Positions 24,265 through 35,649 of a stretch of 64,000 nucleotides of DNA are shown one piece after another. The notes below the pieces were generated by a model. That model saw nothing but the letters and a program-made list of their open reading frames with translations, had not been told where the DNA came from and did no database searches. This DNA comes from Clitopilus passeckerianus (Eukaryota; Basidiomycota; Agaricomycetes; Agaricales; Entolomataceae). A program made the position numbers and the translations under genes. Numbering within the stretch: the stretch's first letter is position 1; each line of letters opens with the position of its first letter. The DNA is taken from assembly GCA_944990035.1 (NCBI GenBank), contig CALYLX010000139.1:124001-188000 (forward strand). Reading direction: 5' to 3'.

Positions 24265-26359
24265 TTATATCCTGGCGGTAGCCGTTGACCTGGCCATCCT
24301 GGTAACAATTGGCCCTCTTGTAAGCACGGCACTATGCACCGCAGGTCCCAACCCCACCTTCGCCACGTACCCTCCGCCTCGCCCCTTATTCACAAAGAAC
24401 CCCCACACCGCCAGCACTAGCAACATCCCGCAGAACAATATCATCCTCATCTCTTCCCCCGCTGCCGACCTCTCCGTAACCAGACTCAACATTCCCCTCC
24501 ACCCTGACTTCTGCCTCGCCTCGCAACTCAGTGGTCGCAGATCCTTGACGTACTTCTTCCGTCTTTGCGTGCTTCCTAATCCCCAAGGCCAGACCACTCG
24601 ACTGTCTTCTTGGCCGCTTAGGCTTACGGGTAGCCCATGTCGGTCGGTTGTGAGCGTGAAAGATCCGCTTGCGCGACTGGGGACCAGCATCGGGAGGTAT
24701 GATAGCGAGTACGGTATTGGCAAGGGGTATGACGGCGGGATGAAGGTGAGCGAAAATTGGGATAACCGAGGGTTGTATTTTGCGATACGTGCTGCGCCGG
24801 ATGAGAGTGTTTCGTCGCCTGGATATTTGACGATCGTGAGGTGTAGTGTACGTAGCTTGGGGAATCCGCGAGCTGTCTTTGAAAAGGTATCCTGTCGTGG
24901 ATAAGTCAGATATATATACTACCAAAAAGGGCTGGGTCAGGAACGTACCAGTTGGAAAGATGGCTTATTGACACAAGCCAATTCCAAATGCTTCAAATGA
25001 GGACAACTTGTGATCAACGACCTCAGAAGGTTCCCGCTGTCATACATCGAATGGAGCATGAACGAGATCTTGAGTTTCTCCAACTTCGTCAACCCCAGTA
25101 AGAGTCCTGCGAGTGTCTGTGCTGACACCTCCCTTGTCTGCACCGGATCGCGGAACGTCACGCTCACTAGATGTGGATGCAGATATGGCAACGCTTGCAG
25201 CTGCTGCAGTGTCCCCGAGAATGAAGTCAACTGGAGTGCACTTGGGTCCATTGAAGCCAGGTGAATAGGCTGAACGGTGTATTTTGATAGGCTGAGATCC
25301 TCTAGATGCGGGTGGGCTTCCAGGAACTGGACGAATGGCCGTTTTGTAGTTGAGTCTGTGAAATCCGGGATCCAGTCTATGGAGACATCCCCAAGGGCTA
25401 GTTTGCGGAGTTTAGGCCACCGGCCTTGCACGAGGGCGTGTACGTCCGTAGGGAGGCTTGAACATCCTTCGATTACGAGAACTTCGAGGTCCGGGCAGTC
25501 GTTGAGTAGCATGCTCCATAGCTTTCGGCAAGCCGCGTTGTCCTCTGCAGAACCCTCATTAAGTAATTATGGCAGTGGAAGAACCATAGCTTTCGAGCTT
25601 ACCATCAACGAACATGTCAATATGGGTCTCGTAGAACCCAGACTTGAGCGTCAGTGCGAAGCCCCGAAGATTCGAAAAGTCGAACAGCTAGATTGACGCC
25701 ATGAGCTCCAACTTCCGGTAGATCGGGAAATAAACATACATGGCTATGGGCCACCAAAGGCATGGTCCCAATCGTTGTCGCAATATACCTCAATTGAGGA
25801 CACCTATGCCAAGGAACGTCAGACAAAGTTCATGTGACGTAGGTCGGTAGGCTGGAGAGCGGTCCAGTGATGGTGTGGAACCGCTTAACGGTGAGAACAC
25901 GATACGCACCCCATGCGCAAGGCAAACCACATGTCATCGTGGTAAGGTTTCTCGTCCCCATCCCAAACAAATTCTGCTAGCGCGTCCAAGTTCTTTGTTA
26001 CTGCGACCTGGCGAACGGCGGCGGATGCAAGGAGACTTGCGGCAACGCGTGATTGTCGCGTATTTGCCGGACGGACGATAAGTTTCCGGATGTGCCGTGC
26101 AATGGATGGTCGGCGCTCCAGCATTGCGAGGGTTAGTGTACATTGTTCGATGTTGGATAGTGTGACGGTTTCGTAGAGTGTTGCCGAGATGATGGTGTAG
26201 ATGTATTTAGACTATGAGAATGGTGACCGGCCGCAAGTCAAGTTCCTGTCAATGCTTTGGCGAAGAGAAACGCACTGTTAAACTGAAATTGAACAAGTCT
26301 GCTCTACATTCCAGATGTTTGGCAATCTCAGTTAAGAGGTCGCCAGGAGCCCAAGCCAT
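24265..26359 (-). CDS. F-box/LRR-like protein with a C-terminal membrane anchor
   Basis: Six exons: 26359-26276, 26211-25910, 25803-25740, 25687-25603, 25544-24949 and 24891-24265; the sum is in frame for about 585 residues. The F-box is at the start (APGDLLTEIAKHLECRADLFNFSLT, then SKYIYTIISATLYETV). The body is leucine-rich (CPQLRYIATTIG, LEVLVIEGC, LRKLALGDVS, LKHLELACV). The last exon carries FPKLRTLHLTIVKYPGDE, then a non-LRR region with WPWGLGSTQRRKKYVKD, and near its end a hydrophobic helix (MILFCGMLLVLAVWGFFV) likely to anchor the protein in a membrane. This exon is covered on the opposite strand by a 236-codon frame, which I reject. One intron is 106 bp, longer than usual. Probably an SCF adaptor at a membrane. 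Confidence 0.75.
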
Positions 26360-26668
26360 TGGTGATTGACTTCGAGAGTGGTAGTGCTCAAGCAAGGGTT
26401 GGCTTGGCGTAGCCTGCGAGTATAACGTCGACCATAAGTTCCTCAACATTGCCCAGTTTCGTCGTTGGTATTGACGGCGTAGGTGATGGTGGTGGTAAAA
26501 GGGAAGAATGCAGCAGATTGCCGTCAGCAGCAGGCCTTGGGGTCCTTCTGTCAGGTCAGGAAAAGATATTATTATGATTTGATCAATGGAGCTAACGGGC
26601 GAATTGCCACCCCATACATCCATTCGGCTCAATTGGTCCGGTTATCCGCCCGTTCCGCTACAACCAAC

Positions 26669-27654
26669 ATGCCAAAGAAATCGAACAAGGACGAAGCCAA
26701 CGCCAGTGGAATCGTTAATAGGGATATTATACAACGATTAAACTTCTTGTATCAAGCTAGTGTTTGCCTCAATGCCATCCCAGAAGCAGCGAAGCCGAAG
26801 AGCGGGAAGAACAAGCGCCTGGATACTAGGGATCTCGCAAAATTCTATATCGCCGACCTGCAAGCTGTCGGTCAAAAAACGACTGTAAAAATGTACGCAG
26901 CAACTTCTCCTGGCCCTAACTGTTGCTTGGCTGACAGCGCTGCGCCGTCTAGCGACCCAAACGTGAAACGCACAATATGCAGAGGATGTAACGCGACGCT
27001 CATTCCTGGTACCACAGCTTCAATTCGAGTCAAAAGTGAGTCATTCACCTCAAGTCCTCGCCGAATCCATTTCCGACCAGGATATACATCGCAGAATCAA
27101 AGGCGCACGGCAATATCATGGTGTACACATGCAACGACTGCAAGACTTCGAAACGTATACCCGCACCCCCCGCTCCTCAAGAGGAGCTACTGAGCCCACA
27201 AACCCAATCTGAGCCTGATAGCTCCCGGAATCCTGACAGAGGCACCGGTGAGGCGCAGCATCATAACCAGAATAGTGCCCACTCGGAAGCAAACCTGGCC
27301 ATCGCCGTCGTCGCCTCATTAGCCGACGATTCTATGCAAGATTGCAGCAATCAGCCCAATATCGATCACCATCCCTCCTCGTCTTTCTCATCATCACTCA
27401 TGGCACCCGTGACCGTGGCGCCTGCCCACAATCCTCCCCTTACCGTCTCCACGCACGCATCTTCTACTCAACAAGCGCACCTCTCGGCGACAGAACCTAC
27501 GCAATCTGTGCAATTACGCCGGGGACTGGATTCAGGGAAGCGTGCACGCCTGCCGCCACATTTTGCGCGTGATGCAGGACATGTCATCTTTGTTGGAAAT
27601 GAGAGGCTTCCTGAACCAGAAGCCAGCCAGGGCAGCGGGATTTACATCTCTTAA
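26669..27654 (+). CDS. RPR2: RNase P/MRP protein subunit, Rpr2/Rpp21 type
   Basis: Exons 26669-26892, 26938-27035 and 27095-27654, introns 45 and 59 bp. The family pattern is clear: IIQRLNFLYQASVCLN in the helical N-terminal part, RDLAKFYIADLQAVGQK, then a zinc ribbon made of CRGCNATLIPG and, after the second intron, VYTCNDCKTSKRIPAPP. The four cysteines bind zinc. The protein assembles with the RNA of ribonuclease P, which trims tRNA 5' leaders in the nucleus. The C-terminal about 150 residues are low-complexity (Ser, Ala, Pro, His) and go beyond the core family; they may be a fungal extension. The start is the first ATG of the frame with the conserved motif. Confidence 0.88.
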
Positions 27655-28261
27655 CCCTTGGGTTTTACCGGTTTTGGAACGTTTGTTGAATCGATGGAAG
27701 ATTGCAACACATGGGGTACTTTTGACACGGGGCATTGAAGACAAACCATGGGATAAATTCGGTCCTCGAGGCTTTCAGCTGAAAATTGAGCAACCATGCT
27801 ATCTGTTCGGCCGAGTATCAGGCCAGGGGTTACTGGGAAGTTTTGGCACACGCTGACAGTTATCGACACCTCACTGCCTGCGGCTTACCTGTCTCCCTTG
27901 ATTGGGTTCTACGATGCCGATGTCGATGCGGCGGCAAAGTTACCTTGGACAGATGCACTGAAGTCGTTCAACAGGACCCCGGCTTCGTGTTCCTCACTCT
28001 GCGGGGACTGGCAAAAGTGGATAGCCCGCAAGCCATTGCGATCTTTCATGCCTCGGTGCGGAGGCATATGCAGTGAGCGGATCGGTTAGCAGAAGTCGAC
28101 ATGTTGACCCACTGCAAAGCTGACTCGATGCATGTAGAAGATTCCAGTAGCTTTGAAAGGCAGTAAAGTGATGGTAGCTTGTTCTCTGGATATACGATGT
28201 TACAGTGTATGAAGTTCCGGGGAAATTAAACGTTGATATTGCATAGGACGATCATAACCCG
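27655..28261. other. Unassigned region between RPR2 and the Yippee gene
   Basis: Two overlapping plus-strand frames (27542-27856 and 27786-28089) have fair codon usage, for example around LPAAYLSPLIGFYDADVDAAAK, but no recognisable domain and no convincing splice between them. They could be a small unknown gene or 3' untranslated sequence; no call is made. Confidence 0.25.
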
Positions 28262-28909
28262 TCAGAATGAATCGTCGTCGTCCAACTTCCACTTATTTTC
28301 CTTGATCAGCTTCTCCTCCTCCAGAAGGAACTTGCCTATGCATACATTCCGTCAGCATTCCCGCATCCTCACTGATGATGATGGTTAGAAACATTCAAAC
28401 GTACCTTCTTTATACTTCTGTCCAGCATCCGCGGCTTTGTGGTAGAACCACCCTACTCGTTCGTTGCAGTTTATGCAGAATACATCTGCAACCGTATGCA
28501 CACCAGTCCTTCAGAGAGTTATTCAACATGTTCAAGCGGAAGGATTAATGAAGGAAGGAACCTACATAAGCTGTCGGTCCTCTTTCTTTCCTAACCTCAC
28601 ATTCTCCGCTGAATTCATCAAACTAAACTACCCATAAGTTTACAGAGCGCATGAGATGGAATGACGGAACGTACAATCCTCTCCCTTCCCTCCCGGAGAA
28701 AGCTTTGCTGATCAATTCATCCTGAAGCACCTAATGCACGGCTTGAGCTTGAGCTTCCTACCATCTACCTGCAGCAAATACAGAGGCAGACGTACAATAG
28801 TAACAGAGCACTTTTCACAAGAATATATGGGATGATCGCCGTATGAATGTATAACCGTCGTGGCGGGGTCATCAGATGAGGACGAGGACGAGGAGGATGC
28901 TGACGCCAT
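28262..28909 (-). CDS. Yippee family zinc-binding protein
   Basis: Five short exons on the minus strand; the first is 28909-28796 and the second starts at 28721. The protein opens with a Ser run, then YSCEKCSVTI (first CxxC). Next come DELISKAFSGREGRG, NSAENVRLGKKEDRQLMTG reached by a phase-2 intron, GVHTVADVFCINCNERVGW (second CxxC) and YKEGKFLLEEEKL, with an acidic end. This is the complete Yippee domain, a single zinc-binding fold related to cereblon and Mis18 domains. Family members are small, highly conserved and little characterised; yeast Moh1 is one. The N-terminal Ser/Asp stretch is not conserved. Confidence 0.9.
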
Positions 28910-29236
28910 GATTTAGTTCCAAGCTGACCAGTCCGGGTGCCAAATCAAAACTTCGCAGTTTAGTAGAGTCAAGTGGCAATCAGCTACATTCCAGAGTCAC
29001 GACGACCTGGGTGCCTTCGTTGACGGACAGGACCATTTCAGGTGGATAGGAGCAAGCAACCCAAATTTGGAACACCCCGGGCTTTGGCTCTGTTTGACAA
29101 TAGCCTCACGTCGCGTCTTCAATTCCGCATTCCGAAGCCGAATACACTGCGAGCAGGAGCTGGCTGCTCAGTGTTGCTCATCGCGTATTGGACCCCTTCC
29201 CTCGCCTGGTTGTGGCACAGCCAAAATTGCTAGAGG

Positions 29237-32200
29237 ATGAGCTCAGATCATGAAGATTCATTGAACGTGGAGGATGACGAACATGAAGAGACCGTGATGG
29301 AGGCAAATGCCGCAGCACAGAATATCCAGAAGCTCATAGACGCAAGGTTCGGAGTTGGTGTGAGGAAGGACGTGGATGGGCAAGCCGGTGGTGCTGCGGG
29401 AGAGGTCAATATGGTTGATGTGTTGAATGCCTTGTTCCCTGATGGTGCGTGTGCATACTTCATGACTGGTTGGGAGTATGCTGATGTTGGTTTACCTTCC
29501 TGGCTATAGAGGATGCGTTAGCGCATATTGAACTCGTCCAATCACGGCTTGCAGAGACCCAACTGCAGATGCAGAAGGAAATTGAACTACTGAGAGCTGA
29601 GCTCAGGAGGAACCAGGATCCCGAGAGAATGCAAGTCATTCAAGAGATGATTTCCGTGAGTATCATACTTAAACTTTGTCTTATTGGCCCCTTAATTGAA
29701 TGCTGTTTGTCCCTTCCTAGGACCTTCTGAGTCAAATGTCCCGCATACGCGAAAAGGCCACCGAATCCGAAGCAGTTGTCCGGAACATCACCAAGGACAT
29801 TCAGATTTTGGACACAGCGAAAAAGAACTTGATTGTCAGTATGACGACATTGAAGAGGCTGCAAATGCTAGGTATGTTTTTGCCTTGACACGGAATAGTA
29901 TTTTCATGGATGACCGATTGCAGTCAATGCATTGACGCAGCTGGAGGAGCTGGTCAAGGAGAAGAGGTATCACGAGGTTTCTCAGACGCTTTCCGTGAGT
30001 TCTTCTCCGCCCCCCTGCATGAGTATCATGACTGAAGGTCGACTTGGCAGGCTGTGGATCAAATCTCGGCGACGTTCAAAACGTTCATGTCTGTTCCTCG
30101 AGTTGCACAAGTCTGGAAACGGATACATGATGTGCAAAGTGAACTGAAAACTCAAATCGACGCAGACTTTGACGCATTGTACGGTCTTTGTCTTACATCT
30201 TGGTCTCTTTACTCATCTGTTCCTTGCGTATAGCTACCTCCAAGATACCTCTAAACAAATCAAACCCGCTCTCATCACTGAGGCTTGTGCTGTCGTGGAT
30301 GTCTTGGGAAATGACTTCCGCTCACACCTGATTGAACGCTACGTCAACCTCGAACTGAAAGAATACCGACGGATATTCAGGTCCACTGACGAGGCTGGAC
30401 AACTGGATAACATCAGCAGAAGGTTTGCATGGTTCCGGCGGTTACTGCATACCCACGAGACGGAGCAAGGAAGGGTATTTCCGAGTGATTGGAGGGTGGC
30501 TTGGTACCTCCTGGCCAAGTTTGTGGATATTACGAGGTGTGTACTCAGCTATTCATCGAGCCCGAAGGCTGAAATCGACGGACATCGTATTGACTAGGGA
30601 TGATATGGCAATGTTGCTCGTGAAGGCAAGACCGACGCTAACCGTGAAGGCGCTCCTTGAAAACCTTCAAATCGTAACAGAGTTTGAGTCCGCAATGGCC
30701 AAGAAGTGGGCAACACCTGTAAGATTTGAGGGCTCTTGTCTGTTAATCGCATCGTCTAATCAACCGCGTTTATAGCTACCTACCATCCTCAAGGCCACCG
30801 TTAGCTCTCACGCACAGCCCATCAAGACGATATCTTCGGCCTTTGAGCCTCACATGTCAATCTTTGTCGACGCCCAGGACAAGTAAGCACTTCCTCTATA
30901 ACCCTTTCTTACCCTCTCATGATCTTGACCCGTGTTTCACAGAGTCCTCGCAGACATGCTTGCTCCACACCGCAAAGCCAAAGGCAGGCAGCAGGCACCA
31001 CCACGTCAATCCCTCGACGTTTCTTCCACGACTGGAGGCCCTGAAACAGAAGAACCAGAGACCCCCGTCCTCGTCTTACCTTCCTCGACGGATCTATTCC
31101 TATTCTACGGACAGAGTCTAGAGCAGTGTGCGAAGCTTTCAACAAACCAGGCGTTGTTTGATCTGTGTACGCTGCATAAGAAGTGGTTGAGGATATATGC
31201 GGAGGAGGTGTTGATTGCTGGCCTGAAGAGGTGAATTCCGTGGCGTCTAGTGAGGATTCTCGGGAACTGATCTGAATAACAGGCCGCCCACTCAGTCGAG
31301 GAGATCAGCAGACACGCGCTACGACCCCAAAGAGCTGAAGCATGCTTGCTTGCTCATCAATACCGCTGACTATTGTCAGACCACCGCATCTGAGGTACCG
31401 CATTATGTGCATCAAATTTGGCGGAGAACTGATGCAAATTTGGCGTTTATAGCTTGAGGACAAAATCAAGGGCAAGATTGACGAAGAATTCAAGGAGAAG
31501 GTCAGCTTCCAGAACGAACGAGACATGTTTGTCAGGTAGGGTATTACCATCACCTTTCATTGCCTCTCTCACCTTCCTATAGCGTCGTCTCAGCAGCCAT
31601 CGTCATTCTACTGCGGGAACTCGAATCAGCGTGTGATGCCGCATTTATGACCATGGCTCGAACTACCTGGACTGGCCTGAGCCAAGTTAGCGGGCAATCG
31701 AATTACGCAGGCGACCTCGTCAAGGCCGCCGAGCAGGTGGTCGAGACGGTCAAGCCTCTTATTGAGCAGAAGAAGTATCTGAGGAACTTCTTTGACAAGG
31801 CTTCTAGGTGAGCACTGTTACGTAGTGAAAGTATCCGACCTGTTGATTGGTTCTGTTCCGTTGTAGCTTGATCATCGGCAAGTTTACGAATGCGATCGTC
31901 CGAAGCCGGCCATTGAAGGAGATTGGTGCAGAGCAGGTAGATTGGATGTCTCTGTCATTTGACATTCAGACTGACGATCATCCAGCTCATTATTGATCTG
32001 CAAGCCGTCAAAAGTTACCTGTCTAGTATGCCTGGAGAGGCATTGGTCACGCAGAGGTATGCTGACTTCCCATGTTTATTGTTATGTCGGAACTTGGAAC
32101 TAACGCAATCCAGTTATATACGTGGGTTGACAAAAGGCACTGGCCAGTTGGAGGCGCTGCTGAAAGTCATAGTTACGCCCGTGGTGTGTGGCGTTCGGTT

Positions 32201-32737
32201 GTTTCATTGAGCTGGTTCTCATTTCGACTAGGATCCTGCTGAGAACTTCATCTTGAATTATACCCTAGTGATCGGCGATATGTCGTCCTTCAACTTCCAG
32301 AAGGTAAAGCTTGTCGCATCGTTGTGTGCGTCAGCGCTCAATCTGTTATCCTTCAGATTCTCGACCTCAAAGGAACTCCCAAGGCGCAGCAAAACGATCT
32401 TCTGGACTCCTTCTTGAAGATTACGAGCACCAAGACTGACCTCGAAAGCAATTCATTCCTTTCGTCTCTCGATATGGAACCTCCAGGGCCTGGCCAATTG
32501 GCAGGTAGCCTAGTCAGCCCTGGTGGCAGTCGGGTCTCCCTTCCAAGCGCCATTAGTAATAACAATGGCGAGAGTATCTTTGCCGCTCTGGCATCCCCTC
32601 CATCCACTGGTCCATCAACCGGGTCCAGTATGGCCGAAACGATCTCTGGGAGGATGGGTGGTGGCGAAAAGCGAGAGGTGTTTTCTGGGCTTAGTCGCTT
32701 TGTTACATTTGGACTGAGAAAGGATTCAGTAGCGTAG
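29237..32737 (+). CDS. VPS53: Vps53, subunit of the GARP tethering complex
   Basis: A many-exon gene (about 17 introns) encoding roughly 850 residues. Vps53 with Vps51, Vps52 and Vps54 tethers endosome-derived vesicles to the late Golgi. Signatures in order: VDVLNALFPDEDALAHIE (joined over the first intron), the coiled coil with AVVRNITKDIQILDTAKKNL and TTLKRLQML, KRYHEVSQTL, the helical-bundle region with FRSHLIERYVNLELKEYRRIF, and the highly conserved DLFLFYGQSLEQCAKLS followed by LCTLHKKWLRIYAEEVL. The C-terminal exons continue the Vps53 C-terminal domain and finish in a Ser/Gly-rich, poorly conserved tail. No frame breaks were noticed. Confidence 0.93.
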
Positions 32738-32872
32738 TACGCCAATTGATTGTTTTGGTACTTGTAAAACTTCTTTTTTCGGAGGGCAAAAACTCAGCCA
32801 ATTCGAGTTTTTCAGTGCCAAGCCATCGCCTTCACAAGACGACAGCCAAGGTAGTCATCAATACTGGAAAAG

Positions 32873-32877
32873 AAAAA
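32873..32877 (-). terminator. RNA polymerase III terminator
   Basis: A run of five T on the minus strand directly follows the discriminator base of the tRNA-Asp gene. Confidence 0.7.
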
Positions 32878-32961
32878 CTCTCTGCCTGGGAGTCGAACCC
32901 AGCTTTCGCGCGATCAATGTGACTTGACAGGCGCGTGTACTAACCGATATACTAGCAAAGA
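32878..32961 (-). tRNA. tRNA-Asp (GTC anticodon) with a 12-nt intron
   Basis: On the minus strand, the acceptor arm TCTTTGC pairs with GCAGAGA with one G-U. The D arm is GTATATCGGTTAGTAC. The anticodon stem CGCGC/GCGCG encloses CTGTCA plus an insert, giving anticodon GTC. The T arm CTGGG-TTCGACT-CCCAG is perfect, and the discriminator is G, as expected for Asp. The loop is 12 nt too long, which fits an intron after position 37. The B box GGTTCGACTCC is canonical. Confidence 0.85.
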
Positions 32962-33370
32962 CATATTCATAGTGCGAGCAGGCTTTCCCATAATCATACG
33001 AGGTCGTGCGACTGAATCTCCCTGTTTCAATGTCATAATGTCATAGACCCGGCTCTTCTGGTTCCGTCCACAACCTACGTTACACTGGCTGGTACACATG
33101 CCTTCTATGGGCGGTGGTGTCTCATATGCTTCTTGAGTGCCTGTGTACATGGAGATGGCCTCTTCTGCTTACTCTCTCTCTCGATGATCGATGGACGATA
33201 AACGCCTTGCTACGACTCGGATGTGATTATGGCGCCCAGCTGGTATCAGGGGCATACACCCTTCACGCTCCTCAACTCATCACTTCCACCATGTGTAATC
33301 CACATGTCTAGAGATAGAAATCCATGGGTAGATACCACATCATGCTCCTTTGCATTGTCCTACACTAGTC

Positions 33371-34091
33371 ATGGCCAACTCCCCTGCCGTCGTCGAGGAT
33401 GAAATTACCAATACAGTTGCCCAAGGAAATCTTGCCAATGCAGTTGCCCAAGTCATCAAGCACAATATTCTGAGTCTTCCTAACGGGTCACTGTGGATCA
33501 CGGCGTCCTCTCATACACAAAATGTTTTTCTCGGAGGTGCGTAATATTTTCTCCTTCAGCGCCTATTCGGGAGCTCATCGTCTTGAAGATGAACGGGTGT
33601 CTTCCAACCACCGAACAAGCTTGAGGATGCAGGGGCTTGCAAAGGGAGAGCGCATGGACCTCATCCCTCAAGCATTGCACTTAGAAGAGCTTCTCGAACA
33701 AGCTGATAAAGAACTCGACCAACCTACAACATCTTCGATCGAATACAAGCACCTCACGGAGATCATTGACGATATTACGAACGCAACTCTGCCGGTCGTC
33801 TATAGGATCTTACGAGATGGTTTCGACCGACTAGATCCTGCTACGAAATGTGCAGAGAGATCACTCCTTGTCGAAGTCAACCATATGCAATCTATTTTAG
33901 TTGGGCTTTTGACGGATCGACGGGCGACACGGGACGGGCATACCGAAGCGACCACAGTGGCTAGTGTCTTGAAGAGACTCATGGGTGACGCATGGAGTTA
34001 CTTTCTGACATTCGTTGGCGAGAAATACAGAATTGCAAGCGTTTGTAGGAAGTTGTACACTTGTCAACTGATGATCAGAGGCCATCTGTAA
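33371..34091 (+). CDS. Hypothetical helical protein
   Basis: Exons 33371-33536 and 33589-34091 joined by a 52-bp intron give 222 residues in frame. I do not recognise it. The first exon begins AVVEDEITNTVAQGNLANAVAQVI with a repeated N-A-V-A-Q pattern. The second is helix-forming (LHLEELLEQADKELDQ, YKHLTEIIDDITNATLPVVYRIL, LVEVNHMQSILVGLL). The general character recalls the helical proteins at 10.4-20.8 kb, but I see no clear alignment. A GTAAGT donor at 34088 suggests a further C-terminal exon to about 34300, which I could not place in frame with confidence. Confidence 0.45.
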
Positions 34092-35649
34092 GTGTTGCTG
34101 GTAATCGCTCCTAACCTCGTTTCTCATGGGAATGAATCAATAGTTTCGTGTTCAACGAGGCGAGCTTTGGGCTGCCTCATTCGAAGAAAGGACTGCACCT
34201 GCACCGGATCAACATTTGCCGTTTTTTTACCGCAGGATTTTTGTTTCCGTCGAGAAGTGAGACTAACTTGAACATCTCGTGGGTTTTCCTGACACTGCCA
34301 TAATTGCTTCCTTGGGCGCCAGTTGTCTAACCAAGTCCTCCTTTCCAAGTTTAATGGTGGTCCTGCCGAACAGATTGTTGCGTCAAACTGCTTCGGGGTC
34401 TTTCAGCAGGAGGGTCTTAAACTCATTGGGCGCAGCGAATGGGTGAACATGATTGAGGCGGGGGTTGGGCTGCAACTCAGCGTGGTGGTTGCTCGGTAGA
34501 CACATAAGACAGTGGTTGACATCGGTGGGTCCAGATGCCCTAAATGCAACCATTCTACAACCATCCGTCGCTCTGAAAATTGGGAGGATTGGTGAGCTGG
34601 CCTGTTTCATCCCAAGACTCGCGCGTCAGTGGGGCTGGTTACGAGCCTAGCCTGAGCCAATTTCACGATTATTCGCATCCAACGAAATATTGACCATGAT
34701 CAATCGAATGTCGCATTCACCAATAGACTACCCTACTCGTCAAAATACGTACTACTAACTAATCCAAAAAATATCGTGAAAACAAATCCACCCCCACCAA
34801 TCCCCTCAAATCCCCAACGAACACCACCCAAATCCCAGCCAACCTCCCGACGCCAAAAACAACCCCGCAACCATTCCCAAGAAGAAGTAACAACTTCAGA
34901 GCGAAAAGCTAAGGAGAAACAACGAACGTGAGGGTTCAGGAAGACGCCCTCTACTCAACCCCGAAGGGGAGCAGAGAATTCGCCCCATCCGCCTCGTCGC
35001 TGAGTTCCGTTCGCCTTCTTCCGAGTCGTCGTCCCCTCGAGGTGGCGAAGAGATGTCCGTCGTCGAGTAGGTAACCAAGAAAATGAGCGGCGCCAAAGAG
35101 AAAATCAAAGACGGCGGTGACGAAAATGGATGGAAAAGGAGGAGCTGGGATGAAGTCCCGACGCGCCCTCGAGTAGGTACATGGATATGAAAAGAAGAGG
35201 TAGCTATATGCGTCATTGAAAGAAATCATGTCAAGTATCGTGGTATCATCTAGAGAGGAAAAGGAAACAGAGAGATAGATAGACGGAATAGATATACAGT
35301 GCAGGAACAAAACGAAACGAAGACAATAAGTAAATGCGAAATGAGTCGGGAAACGATATGTGCAGAGGCGAGAAACGATGCAAGCAGATAATAGTATCGT
35401 ACAAGGACGTACACGTCCAAGGGAAGCCAAGAGCTTTTGTTCTTCAGAGATGTGAAGAAGGGGTAGGGGTGCTGACTATATGCGCATATTCCTGACGATG
35501 AGGAACATGGCGGACGAGAAAGTCGACGTCGGCGAAATAAATCGATAGATAGGACCTTGCTATGCGCAACGGCGAGCGTCAATTTTGATGTGATATCGTC
35601 CAGCGATGATGTCGGCGAGAAGGTGAAAGACTTGAACAATGCCGACCCT
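34092..35649. other. Intergenic: 3' flanks of the hypothetical gene and the HAC1-like gene
   Basis: About 1.5 kb with no recognised gene. 34740-34880 is A/C-rich on the plus strand. Long minus frames at 34951-35430 and 35250-35864 lie at or beyond the HAC1-like stop codon and look like pyrimidine-rich 3' untranslated sequence rather than protein. Confidence 0.4.

Noticed and set aside
24194..24904. Plus-strand frame of 236 codons with good codon usage
   Set aside because: It is antisense to the last exon of the minus-strand F-box gene. The minus frame joins in phase to the preceding exon and carries LRR text (FPKLRTLHLTIV) and a membrane helix; the plus frame has no known domain.
29042..29233. 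Plus-strand frame just upstream of VPS53
   Set aside because: It lies in the divergent promoter between Yippee and VPS53, shows no domain and ends right before the VPS53 start codon.
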